NCBI GenBank assembly: GCA_001247695.2
Contig: LGRX02003645.1
Coordinates: 1-64,000, forward strand
DNA from: Cymbomonas tetramitiformis
Taxonomy: Eukaryota > Chlorophyta > Pyramimonadophyceae > Pyramimonadales > Pyramimonadaceae
Reading direction: 5' to 3'
DNA: 64,000 nucleotides
Below are positions 1 through 10,498 of the stretch, piece after piece. A program made the position numbers and the translations under genes. The first letter of the stretch is position 1, and each line of letters opens with the position of its first letter. The notes under the pieces were generated by a model. That model made no database searches. It was given only the letters and a program-made list of their open reading frames with translations, and was not told the DNA's origin.

Positions 1-804
1 AACCAATTTCTCCTGCAGCAAAATGTAGCGACCAACGGTAATGTTATTCGTGTACGAGAGGTTCTTCTACCTTTCAACGAGCTTTCCGATATCGCGTTGA
101 GAGAAGAACTTCGCTGGGTTATGGATTCGAGTCGTGTACTCTGTTGGCATGAACCTACTGACCTTGCTTTTCGCGAACGGTATTTAGACTTTAAACACGT
201 CTACTTTTCGAGAATGTCCAGAGATTGGGCAACACTCGGTCCGGATGCTGGTTTTCAAACATGCGACAGCCACTTTGCTATCAATGTCGTTATGTGGAGT
301 ATAACCGCCAAAGGAACTTCTTTATTGAAAACTCCGATATTTCTCAAATTGGTTACCACCGGTAAGGCATCTCTCCTTTTTATTTTTTTATTCTTTACGC
401 TTGCCGAGCCTAACAGGTGTTGTATGTTCGCAGCTTTACTCTACAAGCAGGGGTTTTTGTACAAAACCAGTTTATATTCCGAGGAAATTCTCTTTTCTTT
501 GTTGGATATGAGCGACAAGCTATTTAAAGTGGCTTCTCCGCTATTCTGTTTTCCCACAAAGCGACTAAATTTGGCTTTTAACACTGGTTTAACCTTGAAC
601 ACTGCAAGCTTGAAGCGAGAAAACAAAGACGTTGTGCAAAAGTGTCTTCAGCCTGACCGCTGGTTACACGCGCTTAATATGCCGTCCTGTAATTTGGTCG
701 GTACAGAAGACCAGAGACCTGAAGTTAACATATCATGGCAAGCGACTCTCACATCAGAAAGTCATAACCGCGCACAACTGGAAAAGTATATGAAACACCA
801 CTAG
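1..804 (+). CDS. 3' part of an intron-containing gene of unknown function (copy A)
   Basis: This is the C-terminal part of the gene that is complete at 45732-47219; its start lies left of the window. The frame is open from base 1. An in-frame 72-bp intron is likely at 362-433: donor GTAAGG, a T-rich tract, acceptor GCAG. Removing it takes out a hydrophobic low-complexity stretch and leaves the frame intact. The protein ends in a polar tail. I recognise no domain. It differs from the second copy at a few residues, for example RDWATLG against RNWATVG. The product is unknown. Confidence 0.6.
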   Translation, partial: NQFLLQQNVATNGNVIRVREVLLPFNELSDIALREELRWVMDSSRVLCWHEPTDLAFRERYLDFKHVYFSRMSRDWATLGPDAGFQTCDSHFAINVVMWSITAKGTSLLKTPIFLKLVTTGKASLLFIFLFFTLAEPNRCCMFAALLYKQGFLYKTSLYSEEILFSLLDMSDKLFKVASPLFCFPTKRLNLAFNTGLTLNTASLKRENKDVVQKCLQPDRWLHALNMPSCNLVGTEDQRPEVNISWQATLTSESHNRAQLEKYMKHH

Positions 805-2021
805 CAGGTTTTGACTACGGTGAACATCAGATAGTGATCTGAGCTCTGGCATACCCCGACACACCTTTTGTTGGTGTTCCAGAGCGGTAATGGGAAGCCA
901 CCGCCGTGGCAATAACAAACTGTTTAGTTTTTTTCTGGACTTGTTTATGGCCTCTGGTTCTGGACTTTGACCTCTACCACAACAACAAACTTCTGACAGT
1001 GAATCTCATAGCAAGCACCACTCTGCAAGTGGCTAGAGTTCACACAAGCAACCGCAGTAGTTGTAGATGGTATTTGCAGAACGGCAACACCCATCCTAGC
1101 AACATATCTATATATATATATATATTGAAGGGGCGATCCCGGCCAGAAGTAGACAGGTCCCCGCCTAGTAAACTTTCAATCTTGAGCTGATTATTACTTA
1201 TTACTGTTTTGAGATTTTGTATGAACTTACATAATGGGACCGCCCTGCCAGTATCGGACAGGCCTCCCTATCTGTACCCTAGTACCTTTGGACTGTGCCA
1301 CCCCAGCTGCGGTGTATATGTGCTCAGCCAGGTTCCGCTAAGACTCAACCCCCTTGTGTGGTGGCCATATGGGTTCAAGCTCAGTGGGTGCTACTACAAC
1401 CGCCAAGCAAGTGGACTGTCGCTTATTCTGGAGGCATGGTGCCTAGCATACAACTGTTTCCGGTTGTCGGTTACTAGGTGCTTGGGTAGCTAGCCAACAG
1501 CTTGCGCTTGCAACCCCGAAAGGGCAGGTCACAAACATGAGTCTGCGACTCCTGTTATTTATCAACAGTAATATTATAATCATACAGGATCTTATCCTGC
1601 TCCAGGCTAGTGGACTGCCTACCTTGTCACTTGTGAGTGTGGACTTAAGTTCAGGTTCAGTTGTCTTCAGACCCGAGGCGTGTGTTCATAGAGGCAAAAC
1701 AGCCATGACTGTGACGGACACAGGCCAACTCCAATGCGTGCATACCACCTATTGTGTGAAGCCCGGTAGGAGTCATGAAGGTTCAAGCTTCAAGCTTCTT
1801 GAAGGCGACGATAGATTTCGGGAGCACCATTTTGCAGTACGAGAAATTTGACCTGGGCGCCAAACTGCAAAGTCTGCGTGAAGCGTGCTGGATCGATTAA
1901 TAGCTACAAATAATTTGGATTTTAAGCTCGTCACCGATGAAAAAATATAATAAACGGTAACTTGTCCTTGATTGTTTTCAAATTTGAATTGTGATCTGCT
2001 TTAAGGGTTTATCTTCACATT
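805..2021. other. 1.2-kb stretch without a convincing gene
   Basis: Three short ORFs (906-1190, 1209-1493, 1537-1851) follow one another, but they lack domain-like composition and start contexts. A TA dinucleotide run lies near 1107-1125. The tract is kept in both copies of the large repeat. It could be the 3' UTR and flank of the upstream gene, or the remains of an inserted element. I see no termini. Confidence 0.5.
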
Positions 2022-2191
2022 TCAGTCCATAACCTCACAATCTTGGTTTTCGTAATACTCCTTGATTTTTTCTTTTAGAGACCGCTTGCAAAAAAATATA
2101 AAATCTAAAACATTAATTTTACATTCTGTTTGCACTTCAAGAATGTTATTTGCCTCCAGAAAGTCCTTTTCGATCTGTTCGGTATTATCCG
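2022..2191 (-). pseudogene. 3' remnant of the gene split by the foldback element
   Basis: Read on the minus strand, 2180-2022 encodes 52 residues and a stop, in a frame that continues exactly from the gene at 6917-5871 once the 3.7-kb element and one copy of the 11-bp duplication are ignored. The stretch is rich in charged residues, which fits a genuine C-terminus. It now has no start of its own and is probably untranslated. Confidence 0.8.
2181..2191. repeat. Target-site duplication, left copy
   Basis: The 11-mer GGTATTATCCG also stands at 5892-5902 on the other side of the foldback element. Collapsing the pair restores one open reading frame. Confidence 0.85.
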
Positions 2192-3320
2192 TCGCGCAAA
2201 AAAAGGATAAATGGATAAATGGATAAATGGTGAAATGGGTAATTCACCAAGTGAAAATACAAAACGGTCCTCAAATTATTTTCACGTGAAAATACAACGA
2301 CGCGTCCCTCTTCCGGAATATCCCCGCACCCCCCCTCCCCGACAAGTGAAATTACACAACGGGCCCCGGAAATACTGAAAATACACTTTGGTCTCCTTTT
2401 GGTAAAAAATGCAACGTCACCTCCCCGATAAAGTGAAAATGCAAATCAGGTGAAAAACAACAAGTGAAAATACAATGACGCGTCCTTCTTCCGGAATATC
2501 ACCGCACCCCCCGCCCCGACAAGTGGAATTACACAACGGGCCCCGGAAATACTGAGAATATACTTTGGTCTCCTTTTCTTTACAAATGCACCGTCACCTC
2601 CCCGAAAAACTCAAAATGCTATTCTGGTGAAAAACAACAAGTGAAAATACAAGGACGTGCCATTCCTCCGGAATATCACCGCACCCCCCGCCCCAACAAC
2701 TGAAATCACACAACGGGCCCCGGAAATACTGAAAATACACTTTGGTCTCCTTTTCTTTAAAAATGCACCGTCACCTCCCCGAAAAAGTCAAAATGCAATT
2801 CAGGTGAAAACAACAAGTGAAAAAAAGAAGGACATGTTCTTCTTTCGGAATATCACCGCACCCCCCTCCCCGACAAGTGAAATTCCACAACGGGCCCCGG
2901 AAATCCTGAAAAAACACTTTAGTCCCCTTTTGTGAAAAAATGCACCGACACCTCCCCGATAAAGTCAAAATACAAATCAGGTGAAAAATACCAAGTGAAA
3001 ATAACGGGAAGTTTCCTTTTTTTCAGAATAACTATGACTCACAGAAAATATCACAATGACAACCCTTGTCACCATTGACAGGTAATAAAAAACTGATATT
3101 CAGATAATAAGAAGTCCGTGTTAATTATCTTTGAAACATATAATTATTGTCATCGATGACGATATTTCCAGGTGCTGAAAAAAAAATTGTTTTATACTTT
3201 ATTTATAAAGTAGGAAAATTTGTCATCGATGACGATATTTTTCGGTTGCATGAAAACATCAAGTTACAACAACAAGCTTGTCATCGGTGACGTTTTTCTC
3301 ACTATTTGTAAAATAGGTCT
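2192..3320 (+). repeat. Left inverted-repeat arm of the foldback element
   Basis: Contains about four tandem units of roughly 177 bp between about 2290 and 2995, then AT-rich sequence with palindromes at 3149 and 3222. It is the reverse complement of 4761-5891 with scattered mismatches. Confidence 0.9.
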
Positions 3321-4931
3321 GCGAACAAATAAATTATAGAATAACGCGAATAACGCGTGCTTCACGCTTATACTAAGAAATTATAGGAATAATTATAGAA
3401 AATAGAAGCCGCTAGGCAGGAAGGTGGCAACGTTGCAACGTCTGCGAGCGGAAAGCTACTACTAAGAAAAGAAGGGAAGCCAAACGCTTCAAGAGTGAAA
3501 GTTAAAAAAGAACAATTTCGAGTCTGCTGTCGCGGAGTTTGTAAATATAAAGAAAGCGAAATATTGTTAAGTCTTTTAAAGTCTTCAACGCAACGCTAAT
3601 AAGGACCAATCCAGTTCCACATTAGAAAGTCACCTTTAAACCCCAATCAGATCTAATCTTGCAAGACTCCGTTAAGAAGCGCTATTTTACCTATTGTTGC
3701 TTGTGCTGCAAGCAGTGAAACATCTAAGCAAATAGCTGATATTAATGAGCTAGCGAATTAGTATCCGATTGCGCCGAGGTTTGTTCCTCGGGAGCTCAAG
3801 GTGAAAGTGCAGGTATGTTTTTATTTTTTCAGACTTTTTATTGATAACATCTTGCGGTGAAAAAGTTTACATTGGTGTCGCTGTTTTTAGTTTTCTTTTT
3901 TTTGTCATCGATGACGACTCCACCTAATTTGTCAACGAGTTCGCTTTTGGCACAAGTTTTATTTCTTTCTGAAACGTCATCGATGACAACTTACCTCTCT
4001 TGCCGTTTATTTAGTCGTTATTTTTCTACGAACATGGTATTCCTTGTCATCGATGACAATATTTTTGTCATCGATGACGCTTTGGGTACTTGTTCTGTTT
4101 ATTCACTGGACGTATCTACGTTTAGAACTATTTTTGTCATCGATGTCAATATTTTGTCATCGATGACAATATTTTTCTGAGACCGAATGCTTGTGACAAG
4201 TTTTTCCTGAGGATATTACCCCCATGGAGATCAATTTTCTTGCGGGCTCTCACAGTTTTGTTTCGAACGAGAAAGGAGTCAAAGCCTATACTTTTTTTTC
4301 GTTCGTCGATGACGGATGTTTCCGTCATTGGTGACGGACGTTCCGCAGTTATTTCAAAAAGTATGGAACTGTCCGTCACCAATCACGGACGTTTTTTTTC
4401 TCTTGATGAGTTACTACCTTCAACGTCAAAGATAGCGGCAGTTTTAAAAGTCTCTAATTACGCAGCGTCTAAGTTATTTAACCGTCGATGTCTTTACGAT
4501 GAACTCGCAACAAACCGCGGCGCAATCGTATACTGATTCCCTAGTAGCTCATTGGTATCAGCTAGTTGCGCAGACTTGTTATTGCGTGCGGCACATTCTA
4601 AGACAGCGCTTCTTTAAGAAGTCTTACAAGATTGGATCCGAAAGAATCTTAATGACTTTTGAAACTGCAAAGATTCTGGACCGGTCATAATATTCAGCTT
4701 TGCGTTAAAGACTTTAGAACAAGTCTCTAATTACGCAGCGTGTAAGTTATCAACCCGTGTAGACCTATTTTACAAATAGTGAGAAAAACGTCACCGATGA
4801 CAAGCTTGTTGTTGTAACTTGATGTTTTCATGCAACCTAAAAATATCGTCATCGATGACAAATTTTTCTACTTAATAAATAAAGTATGAAATAATTTTTT
4901 TTCAGCACCTAGAAATATCGTCATCGATGAC
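3149..4931. repeat. Dispersed 12-bp palindrome GTCATCGATGAC, nine exact copies
   Basis: Exact copies start at 3149, 3222, 3904, 3976, 4046, 4067, 4156, 4848 and 4920. One- and two-base variants lie near 3278, 4135, 4310-4390 and 4790. They fall in the inner arms and the loop only. A perfect palindrome repeated this often looks like a protein-binding site, for a transposase or a regulator; that role is inferred. Confidence 0.85.
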
Positions 4932-5891
4932 AATAATTTTAGGTTTCAAAAATATTCAGCACGGACTTCTTATTATCAGTTCAATATCACTTTCTTATTA
5001 GCTGTCAATGGTGACAAGGGTTGTCATTGTTATATTTTCTGTGAGAGATAATTATTCTGGAAAAAGGAAACTTGCTTTTATTTTCACTTGGTATTTTTCA
5101 CCTGATTTGCATTTTGACTTTTTCGGGGAGGTGTCGGTGCATTTTTTCACAAAAGAAGACCAAAGTGTATTTTCAGTATTTCCGGGGCCCGTTGTGTAAT
5201 TTCACTTGGCGGGGAGGGGGGTGCGGTGATATTCCGGACGAAGGACGCGTCCTTGTATTTTCACTTGTTGTTTTTCACCTGAATTGCATTTTGAGTTTAT
5301 CGGGGAGGTGTCGGTGCATTTTTTCACAAAAGGAGACCAAAGTGTATTTTCAGTATTTCCGGGGCCCGTTGTGTAATTTCACTTGGCGGGGAGGGGGGGG
5401 CGGTGATATTCCGGACGAAGGACGCGTCATTGTATTTTCACTTGTTGTTTTTCACCTGATTTGCATTTTGACTTTATCGGGGAGGTGTCGGTGCATGTTT
5501 CCACAAAAGGAGACCAAAGTGTATTTTCAGTATTTCCGGGGCCCGTTGTGTAATTTCACTTGTCGGGGAGGGGGGTGCGGTGATATTCCGGACGAAGGAC
5601 GCGACCTTGTATTTTCACTTGTTGTTTTTCACCTGATTTGCATTTTGACTTTTTCGGGGAGGTGTCGGTGCATTTTTTCACAAAAGGAGACCAAAGTGTA
5701 TTTTCAGTATTTCCGGGGCCCGTTGTGTAATTTCACTTGTCGGGGAGGGGGGTGCGGTGATATTCCGGAAGAGGGACGCGTCCTTGTATTTTCACTTGAA
5801 AATTCTTTGAGGACCGTTTTGTATTTTCACTTGGTGAATTATCCATTTCTCCATTTATCCATTTATCCATTTATCCTTTATTTGCGCAATG
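4761..5891 (-). repeat. Right inverted-repeat arm of the foldback element
   Basis: Mirror of the left arm. Its 177-bp units keep one frame open and so create a spurious 299-codon ORF (5072-5971) with a 59-residue repeat. Confidence 0.9.
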
Positions 5892-6917
5892 GGTATTATC
5901 CGATGCCCACGCGTACGTCGTACAAAAGTCGCAATACATTTTTTCAAAAACAAGAACTTGCACACGCGTAATAAAATGCAAATACAGGCTAGGATAAGTT
6001 TTGACGTACAGTTTCAGATAATCCCCAAGAGTTGGATCACTCGCGTATTCTTTATCGATGAATGGTGCCACAATTTCGTAAAAAACTGTCGTGTATAGTT
6101 TGTGCAAACCTACGGGATATGTTGAGTATGTATGTACAAGCTCGCATCTCTCTATCAGCTCATTAACGACGTGGTATTCGTAGTAAGATAAGTTTAGTAA
6201 TTCTACACCTCGCTTTGCGTGAATAAATTTCAGATTATTCAGACAGTAGAATTGGACTTTTCTCTGAAAAAAAACATGGTAAGAATCGAAATACTGCTTA
6301 ATTCTTTCGTCTACGATGTCATTAATTTTCACATGAATGTCTTTGACTACTTTATCCCGTTGCGCTGGCAAACATAAGTCGGGATATAATTCGTTCGCTT
6401 CTTTTTTTGCAACGTAGCCTTTAAGCATCGTGGCTACCTTTTTCCGTACTTCAGCGATTATATCATATTCAATACTTTGGGCCTTTTCAAGTTCCGTACG
6501 TCCGGGTTTTGTGGAGTCTTCTTCGTACAGGGGAAGGCAACACCTAATAAGGTTCCTCAAACATTCTGCATGTCCTTCGTCGCAGTGCACGTCTATAAAG
6601 GCGTAATACAGATTTTTATCGTAGCACAGTTCAGAAATAAATTGATACTTTCGCATATGCCGCAATCTCGCCGACGCTGCAGTGCATTCCGTTGCAGGAA
6701 TTTGGTCGTATTTGTGATACTCGGCATGGCTCGCACGGTAAGCCAGCATACAATCGGCACAAATGTGTAGAGAGCGCAGAGTCCATAGCTGCATTTCGGT
6801 TACCACTTCTTTGTTTTGATATAATGATGGTTCGCGCGTCACATTTGTGCATTCTATATTCCGACACGGCGGGCAAGTATCCGGCATAAAAAGGGGAAAG
6901 GTCGCATCGACCGACAT
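5871..6917 (-). CDS. Unknown cysteine-rich protein, C-terminus cut by the transposon (copy A)
   Basis: A 348-residue ORF starting at the ATG at 6917; an upstream GTG at 6926 is less likely. A TATA-like box (CTATAAATTA, minus strand) lies at 6956-6947. The N-terminal region has paired cysteines (CPPCRNIEC, then ICADC), which suggest metal binding. The rest is mostly helical and has no family I recognise. The last codons (HCANKG) come from the transposon end. The native tail is stranded at 2180-2022. The truncated product may still be made. The same break is present in the second copy. Confidence 0.75.
   Translation of the reverse strand: MSVDATFPLFMPDTCPPCRNIECTNVTREPSLYQNKEVVTEMQLWTLRSLHICADCMLAYRASHAEYHKYDQIPATECTAASARLRHMRKYQFISELCYDKNLYYAFIDVHCDEGHAECLRNLIRCCLPLYEEDSTKPGRTELEKAQSIEYDIIAEVRKKVATMLKGYVAKKEANELYPDLCLPAQRDKVVKDIHVKINDIVDERIKQYFDSYHVFFQRKVQFYCLNNLKFIHAKRGVELLNLSYYEYHVVNELIERCELVHTYSTYPVGLHKLYTTVFYEIVAPFIDKEYASDPTLGDYLKLYVKTYPSLYLHFITRVQVLVFEKMYCDFCTTYAWASDNTHCANKG
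5892..5902. repeat. Target-site duplication, right copy
   Basis: Same 11-mer as 2181-2191. It lies within the coding sequence of the interrupted gene. Confidence 0.85.
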
Positions 6918-6946
6918 CGCTACCACCGGCGTATACGTCAGAGCTT

Positions 6947-6956
6947 TAATTTATAG
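6947..6956 (-). promoter_or_regulatory. TATA box of the interrupted gene
   Basis: CTATAAATTA on the minus strand, about 30 nt before the ATG at 6917. The rest of 6918-7239 shows no gene. Confidence 0.55.
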
Positions 6957-7239
6957 CCCATGCGTCATCACCAATCGATAACGTCTCCCAAATTACCCCA
7001 AAAGGAATTTGGGGCGATACGGCACACGGAATTCGCGACTTGTTATTTGCATTTATATATATTTATACTCCGACAACTGCGCGGGGCGCATACAGATACA
7101 TGTCATTCTTATTCAGAGAAGGTCCATTTTGTCTCCGCGCTTTTTGGACGCCCGCGACAGGGCATCGGTCGCGCGGCGGCTGTGCGAACGCGCGTCCATG
7201 CAAGAAACTGACGCGTTTCGTGTTATGAAAAAAATCTAC

Positions 7240-7764
7240 TTAGCTCAAAATACGATGCATGACAAGATTGGCATTGCTCAGGGCCATTAAGGTGAGGTGC
7301 AGTTCGACGTGCATATCGTCGTCCGACGCGTCCGCGTTCACCACGGAAAACGCATCGCCCTCCGCGACGATGTCAAATCGATCTTGCAGCGATTTGAGCG
7401 CGGTCGCGAAGGCCATCCTGTCCTCGGGCCACAATCGACGACCACGCAGATCTGCGCACAGCTTGCGCACGATCTTGCGCATCACGCGAGCGTGCTGCAG
7501 CAGATCCACTTTTCGGACGGCTCCGTTGAAATGCTGTTCGTACGAACGTCGCAACGCGAAGTTTCTGAAGGTCGCCGGCAACTGCGCGCCAGTTTGCGCA
7601 AGCAACGTAATCAGATCGTCCGGAAATTTTGTTTGTTTTTGTAGCGCGCGGTCGAAGGTTGCTGCCCACGCTTGACGACGAAGCTCACGGATCTTGTGCG
7701 TCGACATCGCTTTTACGTGCGAATGGAGATGAAGCACGATCTCGCACGCGCATCGGCGAGGCAT
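7240..7764 (-). CDS. Hypothetical basic protein, 174 aa (copy A)
   Basis: The ORF starts at an ATG at 7764; a second ATG 19 codons on (MSTHKIREL) is an alternative start. The protein is helical and arginine-rich in the middle, with an acidic patch (ADASDDD) near the C-terminus. There is no signal peptide, membrane segment or known domain. The GC-rich third-position bias supports coding. The second copy at 53655-54179 has an identical protein. The flank 7765-8128 holds no other gene. The function is unknown. Confidence 0.6.
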   Translation of the reverse strand: MPRRCACEIVLHLHSHVKAMSTHKIRELRRQAWAATFDRALQKQTKFPDDLITLLAQTGAQLPATFRNFALRRSYEQHFNGAVRKVDLLQHARVMRKIVRKLCADLRGRRLWPEDRMAFATALKSLQDRFDIVAEGDAFSVVNADASDDDMHVELHLTLMALSNANLVMHRILS

Positions 7765-8083
7765 TCTCGACCTACTCTGCCCTTGACAGACAGAGCTTGT
7801 AGATTACGTGCATAAATGTGAAGGGCTCGGTGTGGAACCTTATGCGACATTGCTCGCGGGTGAACATGACACGACGTGAGCTTGCGCTACGTTTGGGGCG
7901 CGCTATAATATTTAATGTTTAGGGTGGGCTCGACTCGGACCTGTCGTTAGCACGTACGGAATAAAGTTACGTTACCCGTAAAAACGAAGCCACAGTTCTA
8001 AGCGTTGGAGTGTGTCACATATCAGGCCTACACTTTACGTGCGTAGGAAACAGAATTAGGATTTTGCTCGTTTCTTTCGGTCG

Positions 8084-8099
8084 ATATATATATATATAC
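8084..8099 (+). promoter_or_regulatory. TATA element before the proline-rich protein gene
   Basis: An alternating TA run at 8084-8099, about 30-45 nt before the ATG at 8129, at the spacing seen for other TATA boxes here. Confidence 0.55.
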
Positions 8100-8128
8100 A
8101 CGCCGTCGCGTGCGCCAACATCGTTGGT

Positions 8129-9598
8129 ATGTCGCAAAACTGCGCCCCGCCTAGGATTCTTCTGTGCGTACTCGGTGCGACGTGCCTGAGCGTCGTGATG
8201 ATGCTTCTCGTCGCGTCGGATCCGAAAAACGCGTACGGCGATGACGTGCACGCCGTGTCCTTGACGTGCGTGTTCGACACCGATTTCTACGGCGCGTACA
8301 AATACGACCCGGACTTTCGCGCGAGCTTCACGCGCAAGCACGTTCAACAGTACGATCGATACGTCACCTCCCTGCGTCCGGTCATCAAAACCAGCATCGG
8401 CGCACACGTGGTGTCGGTCGAGCCCGACCCGGTGACGACGGTCGTCAAAGCGTCGTACACGAGTCTTGACGAGGCCACCGTGATTGCCACACGCATGGCC
8501 GGTGACGGCGCTGCGTTGGTGTACCCGGAGTTCGAGGAACACGGGGTTTACCGTTTAACACAGATTGACGTCGACGGCGTCACGGAATACCGTTACGCTC
8601 CGCCGTGGTCGCCTCAAACGCCGCACGCCCCCCCCGCCCCACCGCCGTGCGCACCACCGTTGTCACCCCCAGCCCCACCGCCGCTGCCGCCACCGTCGCC
8701 TCGTCCGCCACCGACGCTCCCCACGTCACCGCCGCCGCCGCCCCCACCCTACGTGCCGCCCGAGCGCCCGCCACTGCCGATGCCACCCGAGTCACCATCG
8801 CCCAACCCACCGCCGCCGCTCCCCCCCTTACCACTGCCACCACCGCCACCGCCGAGCGTTCGCGGCAACTACCACAGCCACCCGGGGTGGTTTGCGATGA
8901 GGCACGCCACGTGCACCGAGACCTGCATCGCGGCCGACGCGCGGGGTAAACGACCGTGCCTCGCGCGAGACATGTGGACGGAGAACGATAGGTTTGCCGA
9001 CGGCGCCGTCATGAACGCGTTCGCCCGAAACGTGATGTACGACGAGCAACTCAACACGCACGCCAATTGCATTAATTCGGACGGACGAGATCACTGCGTA
9101 CTCGCAGGCGACGACGCGTTGGGGTCATCACTTGTTACATGCGAAGCCAACGTTAGCCATTGGCGTATGCCTTGGCTGCACCCAACACGAGTTGGTTGTT
9201 TCGTTAGCGTCGTCTCCACGGTGCGCAAAAACGCGTACGACTGCGACGGCGGCGTCGATATGCAAGACGCTTACCGTGCGTGTTTTTGCAGCCTTTCGGG
9301 GTACACGTACATAGGTTACGGCAAATGCGCAAATCCAGCGGGCGGCTTGACCACAAAGGTTCATAGCGCGTACGCCACGGATATGGCATGCGCCACCTTG
9401 TGCGCGACCTGGTACAACTGCACCGCTTTCGACATCGTTTTCGAGGCCGACGAGTCGGCGACTTGTACCGCGTATCACGCGCATGGTATAACCGCCGTCG
9501 GTGCCGTACAGAATTTTACGGGCGCGACGTGCTATCGAAAGGACGGACTGACGCCCCCACCGCCCAAACCGCCGCCGTCAACTCCACCCTCGCCCTGA
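8129..9598 (+). CDS. Proline-rich membrane-anchored surface protein with a PAN-like Cys-rich region (copy A)
   Basis: 489 residues. Residues 10-30 form a hydrophobic signal anchor. Residues 35-155 are a globular region without a known family. Residues 158-243 are a long PPSPPPP-type linker like those of algal pherophorins and hydroxyproline-rich glycoproteins. Residues 245-470 are cysteine-rich with N-glycosylation sequons; about 395-470 resembles a PAN/Apple domain in cysteine spacing. A short proline tail ends the protein. It probably lies on the virion or cell surface and may bind glycans or cell wall. The protein is identical in the second copy. Confidence 0.8.
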   Translation: MSQNCAPPRILLCVLGATCLSVVMMLLVASDPKNAYGDDVHAVSLTCVFDTDFYGAYKYDPDFRASFTRKHVQQYDRYVTSLRPVIKTSIGAHVVSVEPDPVTTVVKASYTSLDEATVIATRMAGDGAALVYPEFEEHGVYRLTQIDVDGVTEYRYAPPWSPQTPHAPPAPPPCAPPLSPPAPPPLPPPSPRPPPTLPTSPPPPPPPYVPPERPPLPMPPESPSPNPPPPLPPLPLPPPPPPSVRGNYHSHPGWFAMRHATCTETCIAADARGKRPCLARDMWTENDRFADGAVMNAFARNVMYDEQLNTHANCINSDGRDHCVLAGDDALGSSLVTCEANVSHWRMPWLHPTRVGCFVSVVSTVRKNAYDCDGGVDMQDAYRACFCSLSGYTYIGYGKCANPAGGLTTKVHSAYATDMACATLCATWYNCTAFDIVFEADESATCTAYHAHGITAVGAVQNFTGATCYRKDGLTPPPPKPPPSTPPSP

Positions 9599-9673
9599 GC
9601 GACGATCGTTAAGGCGTCTTGCAGTTGCATTCGTGATAAGCTTACATATATTAAATATATTACAAGATACGTC

Positions 9674-10498
9674 CTATAAATTATGCGCTCGCACAGTTTC
9701 GCCGGCGTACATATCTTCGTTTACATGCGCGCGCACGCTGACGCAGTACTCGCGGTGCCTGTTCCAGTCTCGTACTTGGCACGCGCGGTCGCAATAAGCC
9801 ACCGTTCTGCAAACGCCGCACAGTTTCAATTGGACATCTCCCGCGGCCGCGCGTCCGCAATGCACGCAGCAAACACGGTCGTGTTGCAGGCCGAGGGCAA
9901 CTCCGTTTTTGTTACGTCGCCAGCGTACAGCGACGTTCATGGGTCTCGTGTCGTCCAGACCAAAAAATGCGCACACTTCAGGATCCACTCGGACCGTGCC
10001 GCTTATGACCATGTTCAGACGGTTCCCATCCGTATCAAAAGCGTTTATCAGCTGCGCGGCGCGTTTGTGGACCACGTTGCACGAGCGTACAACGTTCGCT
10101 ATTTGATACAATCGGTTCGCATCGTTCCACGCCTGGTGCATGCTGCGATCGATCGGCGAATTCCGGTCACACTCCCAACGGTGCAACTCGCAGATGCGCA
10201 TTATGGGCTCGTGACATGCCATCAGAGACTCCAAATCGTGCGCATCGTCGGCACTTCCGTACTCGATCGACGCGCGACACATCGCAAGCTCCGCAAGGAG
10301 TTTGCACCATTGGCGCATCGGTGTTTGAAGGTCGATGGACTGCAGGTTGGCGTCCAAAAAAAACACGCGATACACGTCCAAAGATCTTCGACGTACAATC
10401 GCGGTGTCTTGGTCCAGCACCGCGTCCCAGCAGCTGTAAAGCCTTGCCGAAAGACAGCACCACCATTGCAATATATTATCCGTGTCCGTCGCTGGCAT
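9674..10498 (-). CDS. MYND zinc-finger protein (copy A)
   Basis: 274 residues from the ATG at 10498. Residues 1-205 are helical without a known family. Residues 211-252 form a MYND finger with the expected ligands: C211-x2-C214, C227-x2-C230, C236-x3-C240, H248-x3-C252. MYND fingers bind short proline-containing peptides and act in transcriptional repression and protein assembly, so a regulatory role is plausible. A TATA box lies at 10604-10598. The second copy differs by one residue (QAWN against QTWN). The neighbouring genes do not help to define its role. Confidence 0.85.
   Translation of the reverse strand: MPATDTDNILQWWCCLSARLYSCWDAVLDQDTAIVRRRSLDVYRVFFLDANLQSIDLQTPMRQWCKLLAELAMCRASIEYGSADDAHDLESLMACHEPIMRICELHRWECDRNSPIDRSMHQAWNDANRLYQIANVVRSCNVVHKRAAQLINAFDTDGNRLNMVISGTVRVDPEVCAFFGLDDTRPMNVAVRWRRNKNGVALGLQHDRVCCVHCGRAAAGDVQLKLCGVCRTVAYCDRACQVRDWNRHREYCVSVRAHVNEDMYAGETVRAHNL

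Larger units (their letters stand above)
2192..5891. mobile_element. Foldback-type non-autonomous transposon (copy A)
   Basis: This 3.7-kb element has very long inverted repeats: left arm 2192-3320 and right arm 4761-5891, about 1.13 kb each, around a loop of about 1.44 kb. The outer ends carry GCGCAAA followed by GGATAAATGG repeats. Next come four tandem units of about 177 bp, then a segment with the palindrome GTCATCGATGAC. The flanking 11-bp direct repeat suits Mutator-like or other foldback elements (8-11 bp duplications are known for MULEs). No transposase is seen. ORFs in the loop (3857-4180, 4240-4536, 4499-4690) are short and not convincing. Mobilisation would need a transposase from elsewhere. 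Confidence 0.9.

Noticed and set aside
2290..2995. CRISPR-like array
   Set aside because: The units are contiguous 177-bp tandem repeats without spacers and are mirrored in an inverted arm.
5072..5971. 299-codon ORF with a 59-residue repeat, and its counterpart at 51529-52386
   Set aside because: It is the 177-bp tandem unit of the transposon arm read in one frame. The other arm gives the same on the opposite strand, and there is no start context or domain.
8565..8949. Arg/His-rich and Ala-rich ORFs over the proline linker
   Set aside because: Alternate frames of the CCN repeats that encode proline.
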